64,000 bases of DNA from JAGVPT01 sp963772165 (lineage in GTDB: Bacteria; Bacteroidota; Ignavibacteria; UBA10030; UBA8401). The notes below the pieces were generated by a model, which had not been told where the DNA came from, did not search any database, and worked only from the letters and a program-made list of their open reading frames with translations. The position numbers and the translations under genes were made by a program. The stretch covers positions 5,609 through 69,608 of the forward strand of contig CAVYWA010000026.1 in NCBI GenBank assembly GCA_963772165.1, given 5' to 3'. Below, in pieces: positions 9,627-19,815 of the stretch. The stretch's first letter is position 1. Each line of letters starts with the position of its first letter.

Positions 9627-11012
9627 TTATTTGACCAGCATGAATTTCCTCGTCTGGGAAAAATTCCCTGCAGTAAGTCTGTAAAAGTACACTCCGCTCG
9701 GCAATCCGGCCCCGTTAAATATTGCTGAATGCTCCCCCGCGATCTGTCGTTCGCTGATGAGCGTCGAGACATCTCTTCCGATGACATCGTATACCTTCAA
9801 CGTTACAAAATTCTCTGCCGGCAATTGGTACTTGATTACGGTTGACGGGTTAAAAGGATTTGGATAATTCTGTTCGAGCATGAATTTTGAAGGTGTCTCG
9901 TCCGTTGAACGAACTACGTCTATTGCGTTCGGCACACTAAGCATTCCATAATATTTTGAATCCATTCCAAAGGTTCCCCCTGTTCCCACGTAAAGATTGC
10001 CGCCAAAGACGCCAAGAGCAGAGATAATCGTTGAATCTTTTAATCCCGGCACTGAGACAGATCCCCAGCTCGTGCCGTTGCCCGTCAAACAAAATACGCC
10101 ATGTCGGTAGAGAAGGCTGTCGATGCAAAACGTCCCCGCATAAAGATAAGAGTCAAGGCTGTCGACACAAAAGCAGGAAACCGGATTTGTCGAATCCGGG
10201 AATGGAATGTGTGTCCAACTGTTCGCGCCGACTCCTTTTCGAAAAACCCCTTTGTAGAGTGTGCTGACATACAGAAGTGAATCCATCTGTGCAATGCACA
10301 TAATATCTCTGTTGGGCAAATCATAGCTTATGTCGCTCCATGTCGTGCCGTGGTCGGTCGACATGAAAATACCTCCGCTCCCAAGTCCTTTGCTGCCGGA
10401 TATCGGGACGTCGCTTGAAAGTGCTCCGGCGTAGAGCGCCGACCCGCTTACAAAAAGCGACCTGACGAATGAAGAATCAGTCATCGGCCCGGCAAAACAT
10501 GAATCCCACTTGTCACCGGGAATGGCGCGCCACACTCCGCCAAAACTGGGACTCTCACTCTTCAGATCGCTGCCGGGAAGTCCGGCGAAAGCATACATAC
10601 CATCCCAGGCGACCGCAAGAACTGAATGAGATGGGAGTCCGCCAGCCGAGTTCGACGGATTGCCGATCTTCGACCATGAGCCGTTGTAATCCCAAACTCC
10701 GCCGTCAGTGCCGTTCTGCTGCGCGCTGTCTCCGGAGAGTGCGTCAATGCCGGCGATCAGTTGACTGCCGCTCGAAGTCAGGCTGATGATGACGTTGTCG
10801 CTCCCGGGAATTTGTCCGGAGAGAGCAGACCCGGCGATCGGGAAGATTCCGCTGTCGTACACCGCCGCATAGAATCCTGCATTGAGCGGCGCGAAGCCCG
10901 TAACGGCACCGTATTGGCTAAAACCTTCCGGATGGTGGGTTGAATCGGTTTGGGCGAAGCTATTTCCTGCGATGAAGAACGCGAATGCAAGGACCGCTGT
11001 AATAATTTTCAT
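9627..11012 (-). CDS. Secreted beta-propeller-like protein with C-terminal type IX secretion sorting domain
   Basis: 461 residues with an N-terminal signal peptide (MKIITAVLAFAFFIAGNSFAQ). The middle part is made of repeating blade-like units with GGVW, GGIFMSTDHGTTW and YAGTFC/YAGALS motifs, similar to sialidase/BNR-type propellers. The last 85 residues are a classic C-terminal sorting domain: KFMLEQNYPNPFNPSTVIKY, a VYDVIGRDVSTL strand, GLPSGVYFYRL and the end QTRKFMLVK. Family knowledge says this domain directs export across the outer membrane by the T9SS, after which it is removed. The binding or catalytic function of the propeller is unknown. A ribosome binding site (AGGAGC) precedes ATG 11012. 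This gene is the best taxonomic marker in the window. Confidence 0.9.
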   Translation of the reverse strand: MKIITAVLAFAFFIAGNSFAQTDSTHHPEGFSQYGAVTGFAPLNAGFYAAVYDSGIFPIAGSALSGQIPGSDNVIISLTSSGSQLIAGIDALSGDSAQQNGTDGGVWDYNGSWSKIGNPSNSAGGLPSHSVLAVAWDGMYAFAGLPGSDLKSESPSFGGVWRAIPGDKWDSCFAGPMTDSSFVRSLFVSGSALYAGALSSDVPISGSKGLGSGGIFMSTDHGTTWSDISYDLPNRDIMCIAQMDSLLYVSTLYKGVFRKGVGANSWTHIPFPDSTNPVSCFCVDSLDSYLYAGTFCIDSLLYRHGVFCLTGNGTSWGSVSVPGLKDSTIISALGVFGGNLYVGTGGTFGMDSKYYGMLSVPNAIDVVRSTDETPSKFMLEQNYPNPFNPSTVIKYQLPAENFVTLKVYDVIGRDVSTLISERQIAGEHSAIFNGAGLPSGVYFYRLTAGNFSQTRKFMLVK

Positions 11013-11394
11013 AAAAGCTCCTATTCATGCCTGCTGCCTGAGAATTGTGAGGTTCATTGTAATATGAAGAGCTCTTCAAAAAAATTTCCAATTCCGCGCT
11101 GCCCATATTGTATCATCGTGAGACAAAATAGTTTGAGAAATGCGAAGGCACAAATGACAATGCTGCTAAGAAGAAAACTCTTCATCTGACAATTCCTTGT
11201 CCGCCAAGAATTTTTATTTTACTGATGAGGGGAGCTTATCGGTTGGTCTGTGTCAACAGAAGTTACGCGGACGTATCAATCGGGAAGTTCCCCCGACTTT
11301 GGTGATCGTATATGAACGAATGTAGCGGTTCTCATCGGGAGAGTCAAGAAAAAAAACACAAGTCCGACGCTTTAATGCCGCCCCGCCTCTCTCG
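11013..11394. other. Intergenic region, nothing clearly functional seen
   Basis: 382 bp between two minus-strand genes. It must carry the promoter of the T9SS cargo gene and the end of the sensor kinase transcript. I see no gene, no strong terminator and no recognised repeat. Confidence 0.5.
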
Positions 11395-14300
11395 TCATTT
11401 CTGATCGAGCACCTCACGAATTTTCTTGAGTGCGTCGTCCGGAAAATACGGTTTCTGGATAAATTCTTTTACCCCCGCTTTCAAGATTTCAGATTTTAAG
11501 TTTACATCGATATATCCGCTGACGAGAATAACTTTGACAGAAGGGTTAAGTTTTTTTAACTCCCCAAAAAGAAGCTCCCCGGTAATTTTTGGCAGTCCTA
11601 TATCGGTGACCACAAGATCGATTTCGTCCTTGCGGGAACGGTACACTTCCAGCGCTTGAAGCCCATCATTCGCAGTGATAACGTGGTACCCCTTTCCCTC
11701 AACCGCTACTTTCAGCATTTCAAGCAGAGTTTCTTCATCCTCTACAAGAAGGAGAGTCTCGTGACCGCCGAGGATATTCTCTTCCTCAACTGATTCAACA
11801 ACTGTTGTGGGCGCATGCTCATGAGGAATGGGGAAATACAAGTTAAACGTCGATCCTTTTCCCGGATCGCTCTTAACATTCACAAATCCGTGATGTTCCT
11901 TCATTACTCCGTACACGACCGAAAGCCCGAGCCCCGTTCCCTTCCCCTTTTCTTTCGTCGTAAAAAACGGGTCAAAGATTTGTTCCTGTGTCTTTTCATT
12001 CATTCCAATCCCTGTATCCGTCACTCTCACATGCAGATAATTCCCCTCCAGAACATCGGGAAAAATATTTCGAAGACTCCCGCCATCCACAACGCCCGTT
12101 CGTAGCGTAAGAATACCGCCGACCGGCATTGCGTCCCTTGCATTAACACACAGATTGAGAATTGCCTGATGTATTTGTGTGGCGTCGGCGTTGATTGGAG
12201 GAATAGCCTTGTCGAGTTCAAGCGAAATGTCAATTGTTTTGGGAAAAGTTTCCCGCAACATCTTGACAATTTCTTTGATCATGATATTCATTTCAAGGGG
12301 ACCAAAAACCACTGCCGCCTTCCGGGCAAAAGTAAGAATCTGCCTGACAAGGCTTGCTCCGCGATTCACCGCAGCATTGATCAATCCAATACTCTGGGAG
12401 GCGGTCTGAGGATTGCGTTCTATCAATGCGGCATACCCCAGAATGATCCCGAGGATGTTGTTGAAATCGTGGGCAATTCCCGATGCCAGCGTGCCGATGC
12501 TCTCCATTTTCTGCATCTGCACAAGTTCGGCGTGGAGAATCTTTTTTTCCGTGATGTCTTGCTTGATGGCAATAAAATATGAGATCTGACCTTTTGCATC
12601 GTGCACGGGAGTTATCGTCATCTCTTCGTCGTAGAGGCTCCCATTTTTTCTCCGATTGACGATTTCTCCTCTCCAAACCTGTCCCGAAAGGATCGTCTCC
12701 CAAAGATTTTTATAGAATGAAACGGGCTGAGTTCCGGAGTTGAGTATTTTTAGCGTTTTTCCAATCACCTCGTCCGCGGAATAACCTGTAAACCTGCTAA
12801 AGGCCGGGTTGACAGAAATAATTTTTCCATCCCGAGCGGTAATGACGATGGCATTGGCCGCCGATTCGAGTGCCCGGCTATGCAGCGCTATCAACTCTTC
12901 CGACTTCTTCCGCTCGGTAACATCTTGGATCGTTCCGAACATTTTCAGGAGGCTGCCGTTCTCGGCAAAGAGCAGCTCGCCGCGCCCATAAACCCACCGC
13001 TCTTCACGGTCGTTGACGCGGATAATCCTGTATTCTTTGTCGAACGGGGCTTTCTGTAAGATAATTCTTTCAAGATATTTCACCATCGCTTCGCGGTCTT
13101 CGGGATGGATGAGCTTGCTCCATCCTTCCACACTTCGCTCGAAGTCTTTATCAATACCAAAAATTTCATCCAGAGCTTCCGAGCTTTGCCAATAGCCGGC
13201 CGTGAAATCGGTGACGTAGGAGCCTATCCGGCCTGCCTTCTGGGATTCTCGAACCCAGAAAGTGCTTTCTTGCAGCGCTTCCTCGGCGAGCTTTCGTTCC
13301 TTTTCCTTTTGAATATTCTCCAGGGCAAAAGAAATATCCATTGCAATTTCATCCAGAAGGTCCAGTTCGTCACGGTCGAAAAAATCTACCCTTGAAGAAT
13401 TCACTGCAAACACTCCGACCGTTCGAGAGTGCAGTTGAATGGGGAATGCTGCAAAAGATCGGTATCCTCTTTCCGAGGCTCCCTCGCTCCACGGTAATGC
13501 GAATTGATCTTTTGCAAAATCGTTGCAAACGTACCGTTCTCCCCGCATCAATACCTTGCCGATTGGATGATCGGACGGTAAATTTTTGAAAGTGCCGTTG
13601 ATCAACGAGAGAAAGCCCTCATCAAGCCCGCTTTGACCGGCGGGTTTCAAGGCTCGGGCCTCTTCATCGAGCATCCCAACCCATGCCATCCGAAAACCGC
13701 CGAACTTCACGCTGATAGCGCAGACGGCCTGAAAGAGTTCGTTCATATCGGTTGCATGAACGATCGACTGGTTGATTTGGCTCAGCATGTAATAGAGGGA
13801 ATTAAGAGCTTTCAGTTTTTCTTCCGTCTGCTTCCGTTCTGTGATGTCCCGAATAATGCTCTGGTAAAAAATTGTATTCTCGATTTTAATTGCCCGCGCA
13901 CTCACTTCGACTGGGAATGAAGTGCCGTCTTTGCGGCGATGCCTTGTTTCAAACAATAACCCGCTCTCCTCGCCGATCTTGTTTCTCGTCTCTTCGAGAG
14001 GCGTAATATTGTCCATATCTCGAATATTCGCGATGCTGAGGCCTCTCATTTCCTCCAGAGTGTATCCATATTTTAAAATCCCGCGTTCATTGACATCGAC
14101 GATCCTTCCTTCGTGATCTGCCATGAGGATGATGTCGTTGGCATATTGTGTTGCATAATCATAGTGCTTGGCAAGAGCTCTGCGCTCGCGCTCTAATTCA
14201 TACTGTTTTTTGTAATACGCCGAGCGTTCGTGCCGCCATACCATTCCGATGAGTGCGCCGGAAGCAATGATGAGAAGTCCGACAACAATTTCGACGGTGG

Positions 14301-15208
14301 CTTCCCGGTCACGAATGGGGGCATAGACTTCTTCGATGCTGACTTTGACAACGATACACCATGGAGAATCCGGAACTCTCCGGATTGCAGCAAGAACGGG
14401 AATGCCTGCATAATCTATTCCTTCAACGATCTCTTCCCCGCTTTTGAAGAACCTTGCAATGGGGAGCTGGGTGTGCGACAGCGGAAAGCGAAGCGAGAGC
14501 GGAGGGTGCTTATCGTCTTTCGTTTGATTAATAAAAACTATGGAATCCCCCTCCTGACGAACAAGAAGTGCTTCGCTTGCTCTGCTTGGAAACGGTATTG
14601 AGTTGAGGAGAGGGGAAAAAAAATTCCTGCGGGTCGATTTGCAGCAAGACAACCGCCACAGAAACGGTATCCCCGTCGTGAATCAGAATAAGGGGGATGA
14701 AGACGTCAAGGTGGGCTCTAAAATTCCGATCATCTTTTTCGAAATCACCGAAAATAATATGTTTTATTTTTAATGCTTCTTTTACGTCGCGCTGAACATG
14801 GGCCCCCAATTCGCCGGCACTCGCACCAGCCGTAAGGCGGCGGGTTCCTCTGCCGTCAAACAGATAAGCTCTCTTATATTGGTTCTGCTGAACCTTGCTT
14901 TCCAGCCAACCTAAAATATCCTGTTCGTCTCGACGGGCAGCCGGATGTTCAAACCATTTTTGAACAGCATTTGCCGCGAGCCGATTTTGATAAATCGTGA
15001 GGGCATCAATGGTACGCTCATTCTTCCAGTTCACTATCTCCTGAACTTTCAAATCGATGATCGTCTCAAGTTCTTTTTTCTTTTCTTGTGTTATAGCCTC
15101 CTTTTGTTCTCTATAATAAAGACTTCCAACAATGACGATTGCAGTTATTGCAAGAGCGAAAACGACGATGTACATCCATGGCAAAGCTCTAAAAGTAATG
15201 GCTTTCAT
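11395..15208 (-). CDS. Hybrid sensor histidine kinase (periplasmic sensor, PAS-GAF-PAS-PAS, kinase, receiver), frame interrupted once
   Basis: A membrane-bound two-component hybrid kinase of about 1270 residues. The N-terminal piece has a transmembrane helix (about 12-31) and a periplasmic region (about 35-300 in the joined protein; IPFPSRASEALLVRQEGD is typical of Cache/CHASE-like modules). A second helix (IVVGLLIIASGALIGMV) follows. In the cytoplasm come PAS (ILMADHEGRIVDVNERG), GAF (FRMAWVGMLDEEARAL), PAS (WRV-type, IHPEDREAMVKYLE), PAS (ARDGKIISVNPAFSRFTGY), HisKA with GIAHDFNNIL, HATPase with TDTGIGMNEKT and GKGTGLGLSVVYG, and a receiver (LLLVEDEE, DLVVTDIGLPK, KPYF). The 5' piece runs 15208-14528 and the 3' piece down to 11395. 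Removing one T from TTTTTTTT (AAAAAAAA at 14616-14623, plus strand) joins them as PQEFFSPLLNSIP. The start is supported by a perfect AAGGAGG. Confidence 0.92.
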
Positions 15209-15261
15209 AAACCTCCTTTCTTTAAACTCAAAAAAGATCCAACGCTATTCTTCTTGAGTCT

Positions 15262-15297
15262 AAAAAAAATGCCCCTTCGGCAATCGCCAACAGGGGC
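15262..15297 (-). terminator. Intrinsic terminator-like hairpin in the sensor kinase leader (possible attenuator)
   Basis: On the minus strand GCCCCT (15297-15292) pairs with AGGGGC (15276-15271), with an inner GGC/GCC pair, and is followed at once by eight U residues (A run at 15262-15269 on the plus strand). It lies between a promoter-like sequence at 15370-15398 and the kinase start at 15208, so it would terminate the kinase's own leader transcript unless an alternative fold forms. Confidence 0.6.
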
Positions 15298-15369
15298 TAG
15301 CAATCCCCACCGCCATTAATTGCCATTATATAACTACCGGGATATGAATGCTGAACCTACATTGATAAA

Positions 15370-15398
15370 TATGTACGCTTATTTGCGGGGAATGTCAA
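15370..15398 (-). promoter_or_regulatory. Candidate sigma-70 promoter for the sensor kinase
   Basis: On the minus strand, TTGACA (15398-15393), a 17-nt spacer and TACATA (15375-15370). The -35 box is perfect; the -10 box is weak. A TATAAT also occurs further downstream at 15330-15325 without a good -35. The resulting leader would be about 150 nt. Confidence 0.4.
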
Positions 15399-15493
15399 CA
15401 CAAACCAGCGTAGTGACGCATTGTGCCCTCAATGTGTAGTTGCCGGACATCCTCTTTGAGAAGGCGGAATGGCTGAAATCGATGGCAGGGTAA

Positions 15494-15937
15494 ATGAAGA
15501 AGGCGTCCGACAACTGCCTACAATGCAACGCCAGCCCGAATTTGACTAATTCTTTTCATTTCAATACATTAGAAGCAATGTTATTGAATATCCATCGAAG
15601 GTTATCGCTTCTCTTTCTGCTGGTCTATGCAGCAAGCCTGATGCTTGTGGTCGAGCCGCACGGCGACGTTGATTCGGCGTTCGGTTCGGGGAAAACAAGC
15701 CTGGCTACTCACGCAGACGCCGCACATTGCAGACATCTCGACGCTTCTCATGCAGAAACATGTTCTCTCTGTTCATTCTTTGCGGGGAGGGCGCTTTTTG
15801 TCTCTTCACCGTTTGCGTTGGAGAATTTTGCCGGCGAAGCATTTATACAGCCTTTGATTTTCCCTCCCTCGCATTCTTTTCTCCTTTTAACATCATTCTC
15901 CCGCCGCGCTCCCCCTGTCCTCCTTACGATTGCCTAA
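15494..15937 (+). CDS. Small membrane protein with Cys/His motif (DUF2946-like)
   Basis: 147 residues from ATG 15494, or 119 from ATG 15578; the shorter form starts directly with the hydrophobic segment LSLLFLLVYAASLMLVVEP and looks more natural, but no strong ribosome binding site decides between them. After the membrane segment comes HCRHLDASHAETCSLCSFF, a His/Cys-rich stretch with a CSLC motif, then two more hydrophobic stretches. This layout is similar to small DUF2946-type proteins found near metal uptake or efflux genes. It is the first gene of a plus-strand series with an outer-membrane barrel and a metal ABC importer, so a role in metal binding or sensing at the envelope is a reasonable guess only. 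Confidence 0.6.
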   Translation: MKKASDNCLQCNASPNLTNSFHFNTLEAMLLNIHRRLSLLFLLVYAASLMLVVEPHGDVDSAFGSGKTSLATHADAAHCRHLDASHAETCSLCSFFAGRALFVSSPFALENFAGEAFIQPLIFPPSHSFLLLTSFSRRAPPVLLTIA

Positions 15938-15976
15938 CTGACCTCCGGAAAAAATCCGGCGACATTAAACCAATGT

Positions 15977-17129
15977 ATGGATGGCTCTGTGAAAAAAATT
16001 GCTTTCATTTTCTTCATCGCTATATTCACTCCGATCGTTCTCTTTGCGCAACGCGATTCTACCGCCGTCGATTCTGTGCTGATGAAACAGCTCGAGCAGC
16101 AGATGCAGCCGCCAGCTCCCCCGCCAACAGCCCCGGCAGCTCCACGCAGTGCGCCGACGACCAACCCCGACATGAGCGCGATTGGCGATTTCCGCTCATT
16201 GTACAATAGCGACGGAAAGCGGAATGTTGAATTATATTTCAACCAGTTAGAAGTGCAAATGGCTTCGGTTGTCGACCCTTACGCGCGAGCCAACTTCCTC
16301 TTTTCCTTCAGCAAGGATACGTCGAGCGGAAATTTTAGTTCGGATATTGAAGAAGCAACGCTGACGTCGATTGACCTCCCGTACAGCCTCGAGGTAACGT
16401 TGGGAAAGTTTAAGCCTCATTTTACCAAGGTCAATACATTGCATCCCCACGCATTCAGTTTTGTCGATTTCCCTTCGATGCTGACGCGTTACTTCACGGA
16501 CGAGGGACTTTTTATGGAAGGGGTTTCGGCAAGCTGGCTTGTTCCGAACCCTTCGGATTTTTACCAGGAGCTTGATGTCGAAATCGGGCGAAGTGAGGCG
16601 AATAATACGCTTGACCAGGGCAATGCAGACAAGCTCACCTACGTCGGACATCTTAAGAATTTCTTTGAACTCACAGACAATGCAACACTTGAATTCGGTC
16701 TGTCGGGGCTTTCCGGGGTCAACGCTCAGCAGTTCGCGACAACCATGGGGGGAGTCGACATCACGTATAAATGGAAGCCGGTGCAATTCAATACATTCCA
16801 ATCGTTCACATGGCAGACAGAAGCGATCGTTTGCAAAACGTCGACACTTGCGGCCGCGAATGTTCAAACATACGGGGCGTACAGCTTTGTCGAGTATCAA
16901 ATAGAGAAAAGAACCTTTCTCGGCGCCCAGTATGATTATTCTGCGCTCCCCGGCAACAAAAGCAATGAGGACCGCGTCTCTTCGCTTTTAGGTACGCTTC
17001 CAGCCGACGGAATTTCAGATACTCGCGCTGGAATTTCAGCGAGACAACCGCAGTTACGCCGCCGACGCTAACCAGGTTATCCTGCGGGCAATATTCGTTA
17101 TCGGAAGCCACGGAGCACACGCATATTAA
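15977..17129 (+). CDS. Outer-membrane beta-barrel (porin-like) protein of the metal uptake locus, frame interrupted near the C-terminus
   Basis: About 383 residues. A signal peptide (KKIAFIFFIAIFTPIVLFAQ) is followed by a Pro-rich linker (about 38-65), then alternating amphipathic strands such as NVELYFNQLEVQMASVV, NFLFSFSK and YSLEVTLGKFKPHF, as in phosphate-selective-porin-like barrels. The frame as given stops at 17071 after an Arg-rich tail, but the adjacent frame encodes FQPTEFQILALEFQRDN and VILRAIFVIGSHGAHAY before TAA at 17127-17129, a typical barrel C-terminus ending in an aromatic residue. Removing one G near 16994 (SLLVRFQPTEF) reconnects them. It precedes the binding protein gene by 39 bp. 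It may conduct a metal or its chelate through the outer membrane; no TonB plug is present. Confidence 0.75.
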
Positions 17130-17168
17130 TTAGCAAGCCATTATCAAATTTTTGGAGAGCATGATATA

Positions 17169-18080
17169 ATGAAAAATCCGAAATTAAAAACTGCAGTATT
17201 CATCCTGTTCAGTCTGTCGCTATTTTCGATCGCCACGAGCCAGATAAAAGTGGTAACGACGCTCACCGACCTGAAGAGCATTACGGAATTTATCGGCGGT
17301 GACCATGTCGACGTCTTCGCCATTGCGACGGGATATCAAAACCCGCATTTCGTCGACCCGAAGCCGAGCTATATCCTGAAACTTGCCCACGCCGATATGT
17401 TCGTCACTGTCGGTCTCGACCTGGAAACCGGCTGGGTGCCTCCGTTGCTGAACAGTGCGCGCAACGCGAAGATACAAAAGGGTGGAGATGGCTATGTGGA
17501 TGCATCGGTCAATGTTCCCCTTCTTCAAGTTCCGACAAGCCTCAACAGAGGAGAAGGAGACATCCACATCTACGGCAACCCGCATTACTGGCTCGACCCG
17601 GTAAACGGAAAAATCATGGCACAGAATATCTGTAATGGCCTTATTCGTCTCGACCCCGACCACCGCGACGCGTTCACGGCAAACCTGCACCGGTTCGATG
17701 AAACGATCGATGCAAAAATTAAGGAGTGGACGGCAAAGGCAAGCGTCTTCAAGAACACCAAAGTGATCGTCTATCACAATGAATGGCCGTATTTTGAGCA
17801 GCGGTTCGGCATCGTCATTGCCGACTACCTCGAACCGAAGCCCGGCATTCCCCCAACACCATCGCAACTGGCAAAAGTCATCGGCGAAATGAAGCGGGAT
17901 AACATTAAAATTATTATCAATTCACCGTACTTTACTTCCGATGCGGCGGACCTTGTCGCGCGCAATTCAGGGGGCAAAGTTGTCACGCTTGCGACGTCCG
18001 TCGGGGCGAATGATAAAGTCAAAACGTATATCGATCTTTTCGATTACGATGTCGCATTGCTTGTCGCGGCAGTTCAATAA
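17169..18080 (+). CDS. Metal ABC transporter substrate-binding protein (ZnuA/MntA family)
   Basis: 303 residues, with signal peptide MKNPKLKTAVFILFSLSLFSIATSQ and no lipobox Cys. The mature protein begins IKVVTTLTDLKSITEFIGGD, the standard start of cluster A-I (Zn/Mn) binding proteins. Metal-ligand candidates are the His of QNPHFVDPKPS, the His of GNPHYWLDPVNG and the His/Glu of VIVYHNEWPYF; the fourth ligand is less clear (NSPYFTSDAADL). The His-rich loop of typical Zn-specific ZnuA is absent. Periplasmic delivery of Zn or Mn to the permease 33 bp downstream is expected. The match is closest to the family members annotated as generic metal-binding lipoproteins, so the ion cannot be named. 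Confidence 0.9.
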   Translation: MKNPKLKTAVFILFSLSLFSIATSQIKVVTTLTDLKSITEFIGGDHVDVFAIATGYQNPHFVDPKPSYILKLAHADMFVTVGLDLETGWVPPLLNSARNAKIQKGGDGYVDASVNVPLLQVPTSLNRGEGDIHIYGNPHYWLDPVNGKIMAQNICNGLIRLDPDHRDAFTANLHRFDETIDAKIKEWTAKASVFKNTKVIVYHNEWPYFEQRFGIVIADYLEPKPGIPPTPSQLAKVIGEMKRDNIKIIINSPYFTSDAADLVARNSGGKVVTLATSVGANDKVKTYIDLFDYDVALLVAAVQ

Positions 18081-18113
18081 GCATCTTCGACGATCACTAG
18101 AAGGAGAAAAACA

Positions 18114-18950
18114 ATGTTTGATATGTTTACGCAAGATTTCATTTTCAATGCATTGAAAGTGAGCATCATCATGGGGCTGTTGCTGTCCTACCTGGGCGTT
18201 CATGTTGTCGGACGGGGAATCGTTTTCGTCGACCTTGCTCTCGGACAGATTTCAATGCTCGGCGTGGCCGTGGCGAATTATTTCGAGAAGGACCCAACGG
18301 TTATTTCAATCATCTTCACGATGGTCGGTGCATTTCTTTTGTCCTTCATTAAAATCAAAGACAAGCGGTTGAAACAGGAAGCGATTATCGGCATTGTGTA
18401 TGCTGTAGCTTCTGCTGTGACGGTGCTATTTATCTCCAAAGCTCCGCACGGTGAATCCGATATTTCTGAAGTACTCTTCGGCAGCGTCTTCACCGTTACG
18501 ACCGCGCAGATTATGACAATGGCGGTTGTGTTCGGCATTATCGGGATCACGCACTTTATCTTTCGGAGAAAGTTTTTCGAGTTGACTGAAAAGTTCGAAA
18601 ATCATGAAGTAGAAGATATCGGAGTGTTCAATCTTTGGAATTTTCTTTTTTATATTTCAATCGGATTATCGATCGTGCTGGCGGTGAGAGTTGCGGGAGT
18701 GATCCCTGTTTTCTCGTACCTTATCATTCCACCCGTCTCTGCAATCCTTTTAACGCGGACGCGCTCGGCCGCCGTCATTGTGGCGCTGACCGTAAGCGTC
18801 ATCGGGAGCTTCTTTGGCCTTTACTTTTCAACACATTTTGACTTCCCGGCAGGATCGGCGGTGGTGGCAATTTTAGGAGGATTGTTCCTTGTCGTAGCTA
18901 TTATTCGTTCCATTCAGAGCGGCCTCGCTCCCAAAAAAGGGAACTTTTGA
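18114..18950 (+). CDS. Metal ABC transporter permease (ZnuB/MntB family)
   Basis: 278 residues with about eight hydrophobic helices. The start MFDMFTQDFIFNALKVSIIMGLLLSYLGVHVVGRGIVFVDLALGQISMLG has the family hallmark of a short amphipathic N-terminus and the FVDLALGQIS stretch. The C-terminal half has SIVLAVRVAGVIPVFSYLIIPP, matching the family LIIPPA motif. It forms the membrane channel for the upstream binding protein. A ribosome binding site (AAGGAGAAAAAC) precedes ATG 18114. No ATPase gene lies between this gene and 19816 or upstream to 15494, so the energising subunit must come from elsewhere. Confidence 0.92.
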   Translation: MFDMFTQDFIFNALKVSIIMGLLLSYLGVHVVGRGIVFVDLALGQISMLGVAVANYFEKDPTVISIIFTMVGAFLLSFIKIKDKRLKQEAIIGIVYAVASAVTVLFISKAPHGESDISEVLFGSVFTVTTAQIMTMAVVFGIIGITHFIFRRKFFELTEKFENHEVEDIGVFNLWNFLFYISIGLSIVLAVRVAGVIPVFSYLIIPPVSAILLTRTRSAAVIVALTVSVIGSFFGLYFSTHFDFPAGSAVVAILGGLFLVVAIIRSIQSGLAPKKGNF

Positions 18951-19041
18951 CCGGTTCTTCGTGTCTAAACTGTAGAATCGCCCTATACACTTCTGGCGAT
19001 TTTCGGTTGATGAAGATATTCTATACAGTGTTTTATCCCCA

Positions 19042-19452
19042 ATGAACAAATTTACCAGCAACAAGTCGATTATATTTTTTGCCATTTGCTGGCTCTTCAT
19101 CGTTGCGTTGTTTGCGGACGGCGCCAACCTTGACGACTTGATTCCGGGAACGGTCGTTGTCCATTCGGACGAGGACAACGACACGCAAACCGATTATGAT
19201 TTGCTCGTGAATGTTCCCAACAATACGCCTGTTCACGAACACTCGCTCCCGCAACATCCCCAGAAGCAGGAAACACCGCAGCCGACGACGACACTTCGCA
19301 TCATCTACGACCAAGACAGCGATTCGCTTGCTGCAAACCCTGTTCTTGCATCCGAATCGTTCGTTATGCTTCCGCCGCAAACTCCAGTCTACTTTGAATC
19401 CCAAAAGCAGACGCATTCCCTTTATCTCCTCAACTGTACTCTACTGATCTAA
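19042..19452 (+). CDS. Small secreted or membrane-anchored protein of unknown function
   Basis: 136 residues, not recognised. It begins with a strong hydrophobic segment (KSIIFFAICWLFIVALFADG), probably a signal peptide. Then come an acidic stretch (HSDEDNDTQTDYD) and a polar, Pro/Gln/His-rich region (PVHEHSLPQHPQKQETPQP). It lies 91 bp behind the metal permease on the same strand. The acid and His clusters would suit metal binding, but nothing proves it. The reading frame has a normal start with no competing long frame of better quality. Confidence 0.5.
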   Translation: MNKFTSNKSIIFFAICWLFIVALFADGANLDDLIPGTVVVHSDEDNDTQTDYDLLVNVPNNTPVHEHSLPQHPQKQETPQPTTTLRIIYDQDSDSLAANPVLASESFVMLPPQTPVYFESQKQTHSLYLLNCTLLI

Positions 19453-19815
19453 TCCCCTGGTTTCCCATACTCTCTCGTCTGGAACGAGCGCACATCGATA
19501 CTGCGTTCTTGACACTTCATCCCAATATCGTGTCGAATTTTTTTCTACGCGGAGAAACGCGCATTTTTAAAAGTTCTTCGAGTGAGTGTATTTGAACACT
19601 GCTATTACGCTTGGTTCCAAGTCCTATTCGGAACGGCGTTGGTACTTGTATTCATCCTCTTTATCTGCATCGCTATAGATTTATGCATTTGATGAATCAA
19701 AATATTGGCGTGCCCTTGCTCGCGCGGGAGCGACGATTTTCGCCGGTTAGCCGTGCTTACGGGGATATTGACACGGTGAACAGCATAACATTCAGAATGT
19801 ACTAAGGTGTCTTAT
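19453..19815. other. Intergenic region, nothing clearly functional seen
   Basis: About 360 bp between two plus-strand genes. TTGACA occurs at 19768-19773 with CAGAAT near -10 distance, a weak promoter candidate for the next gene. No RNA gene or repeat family of the window is visible. Confidence 0.45.
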
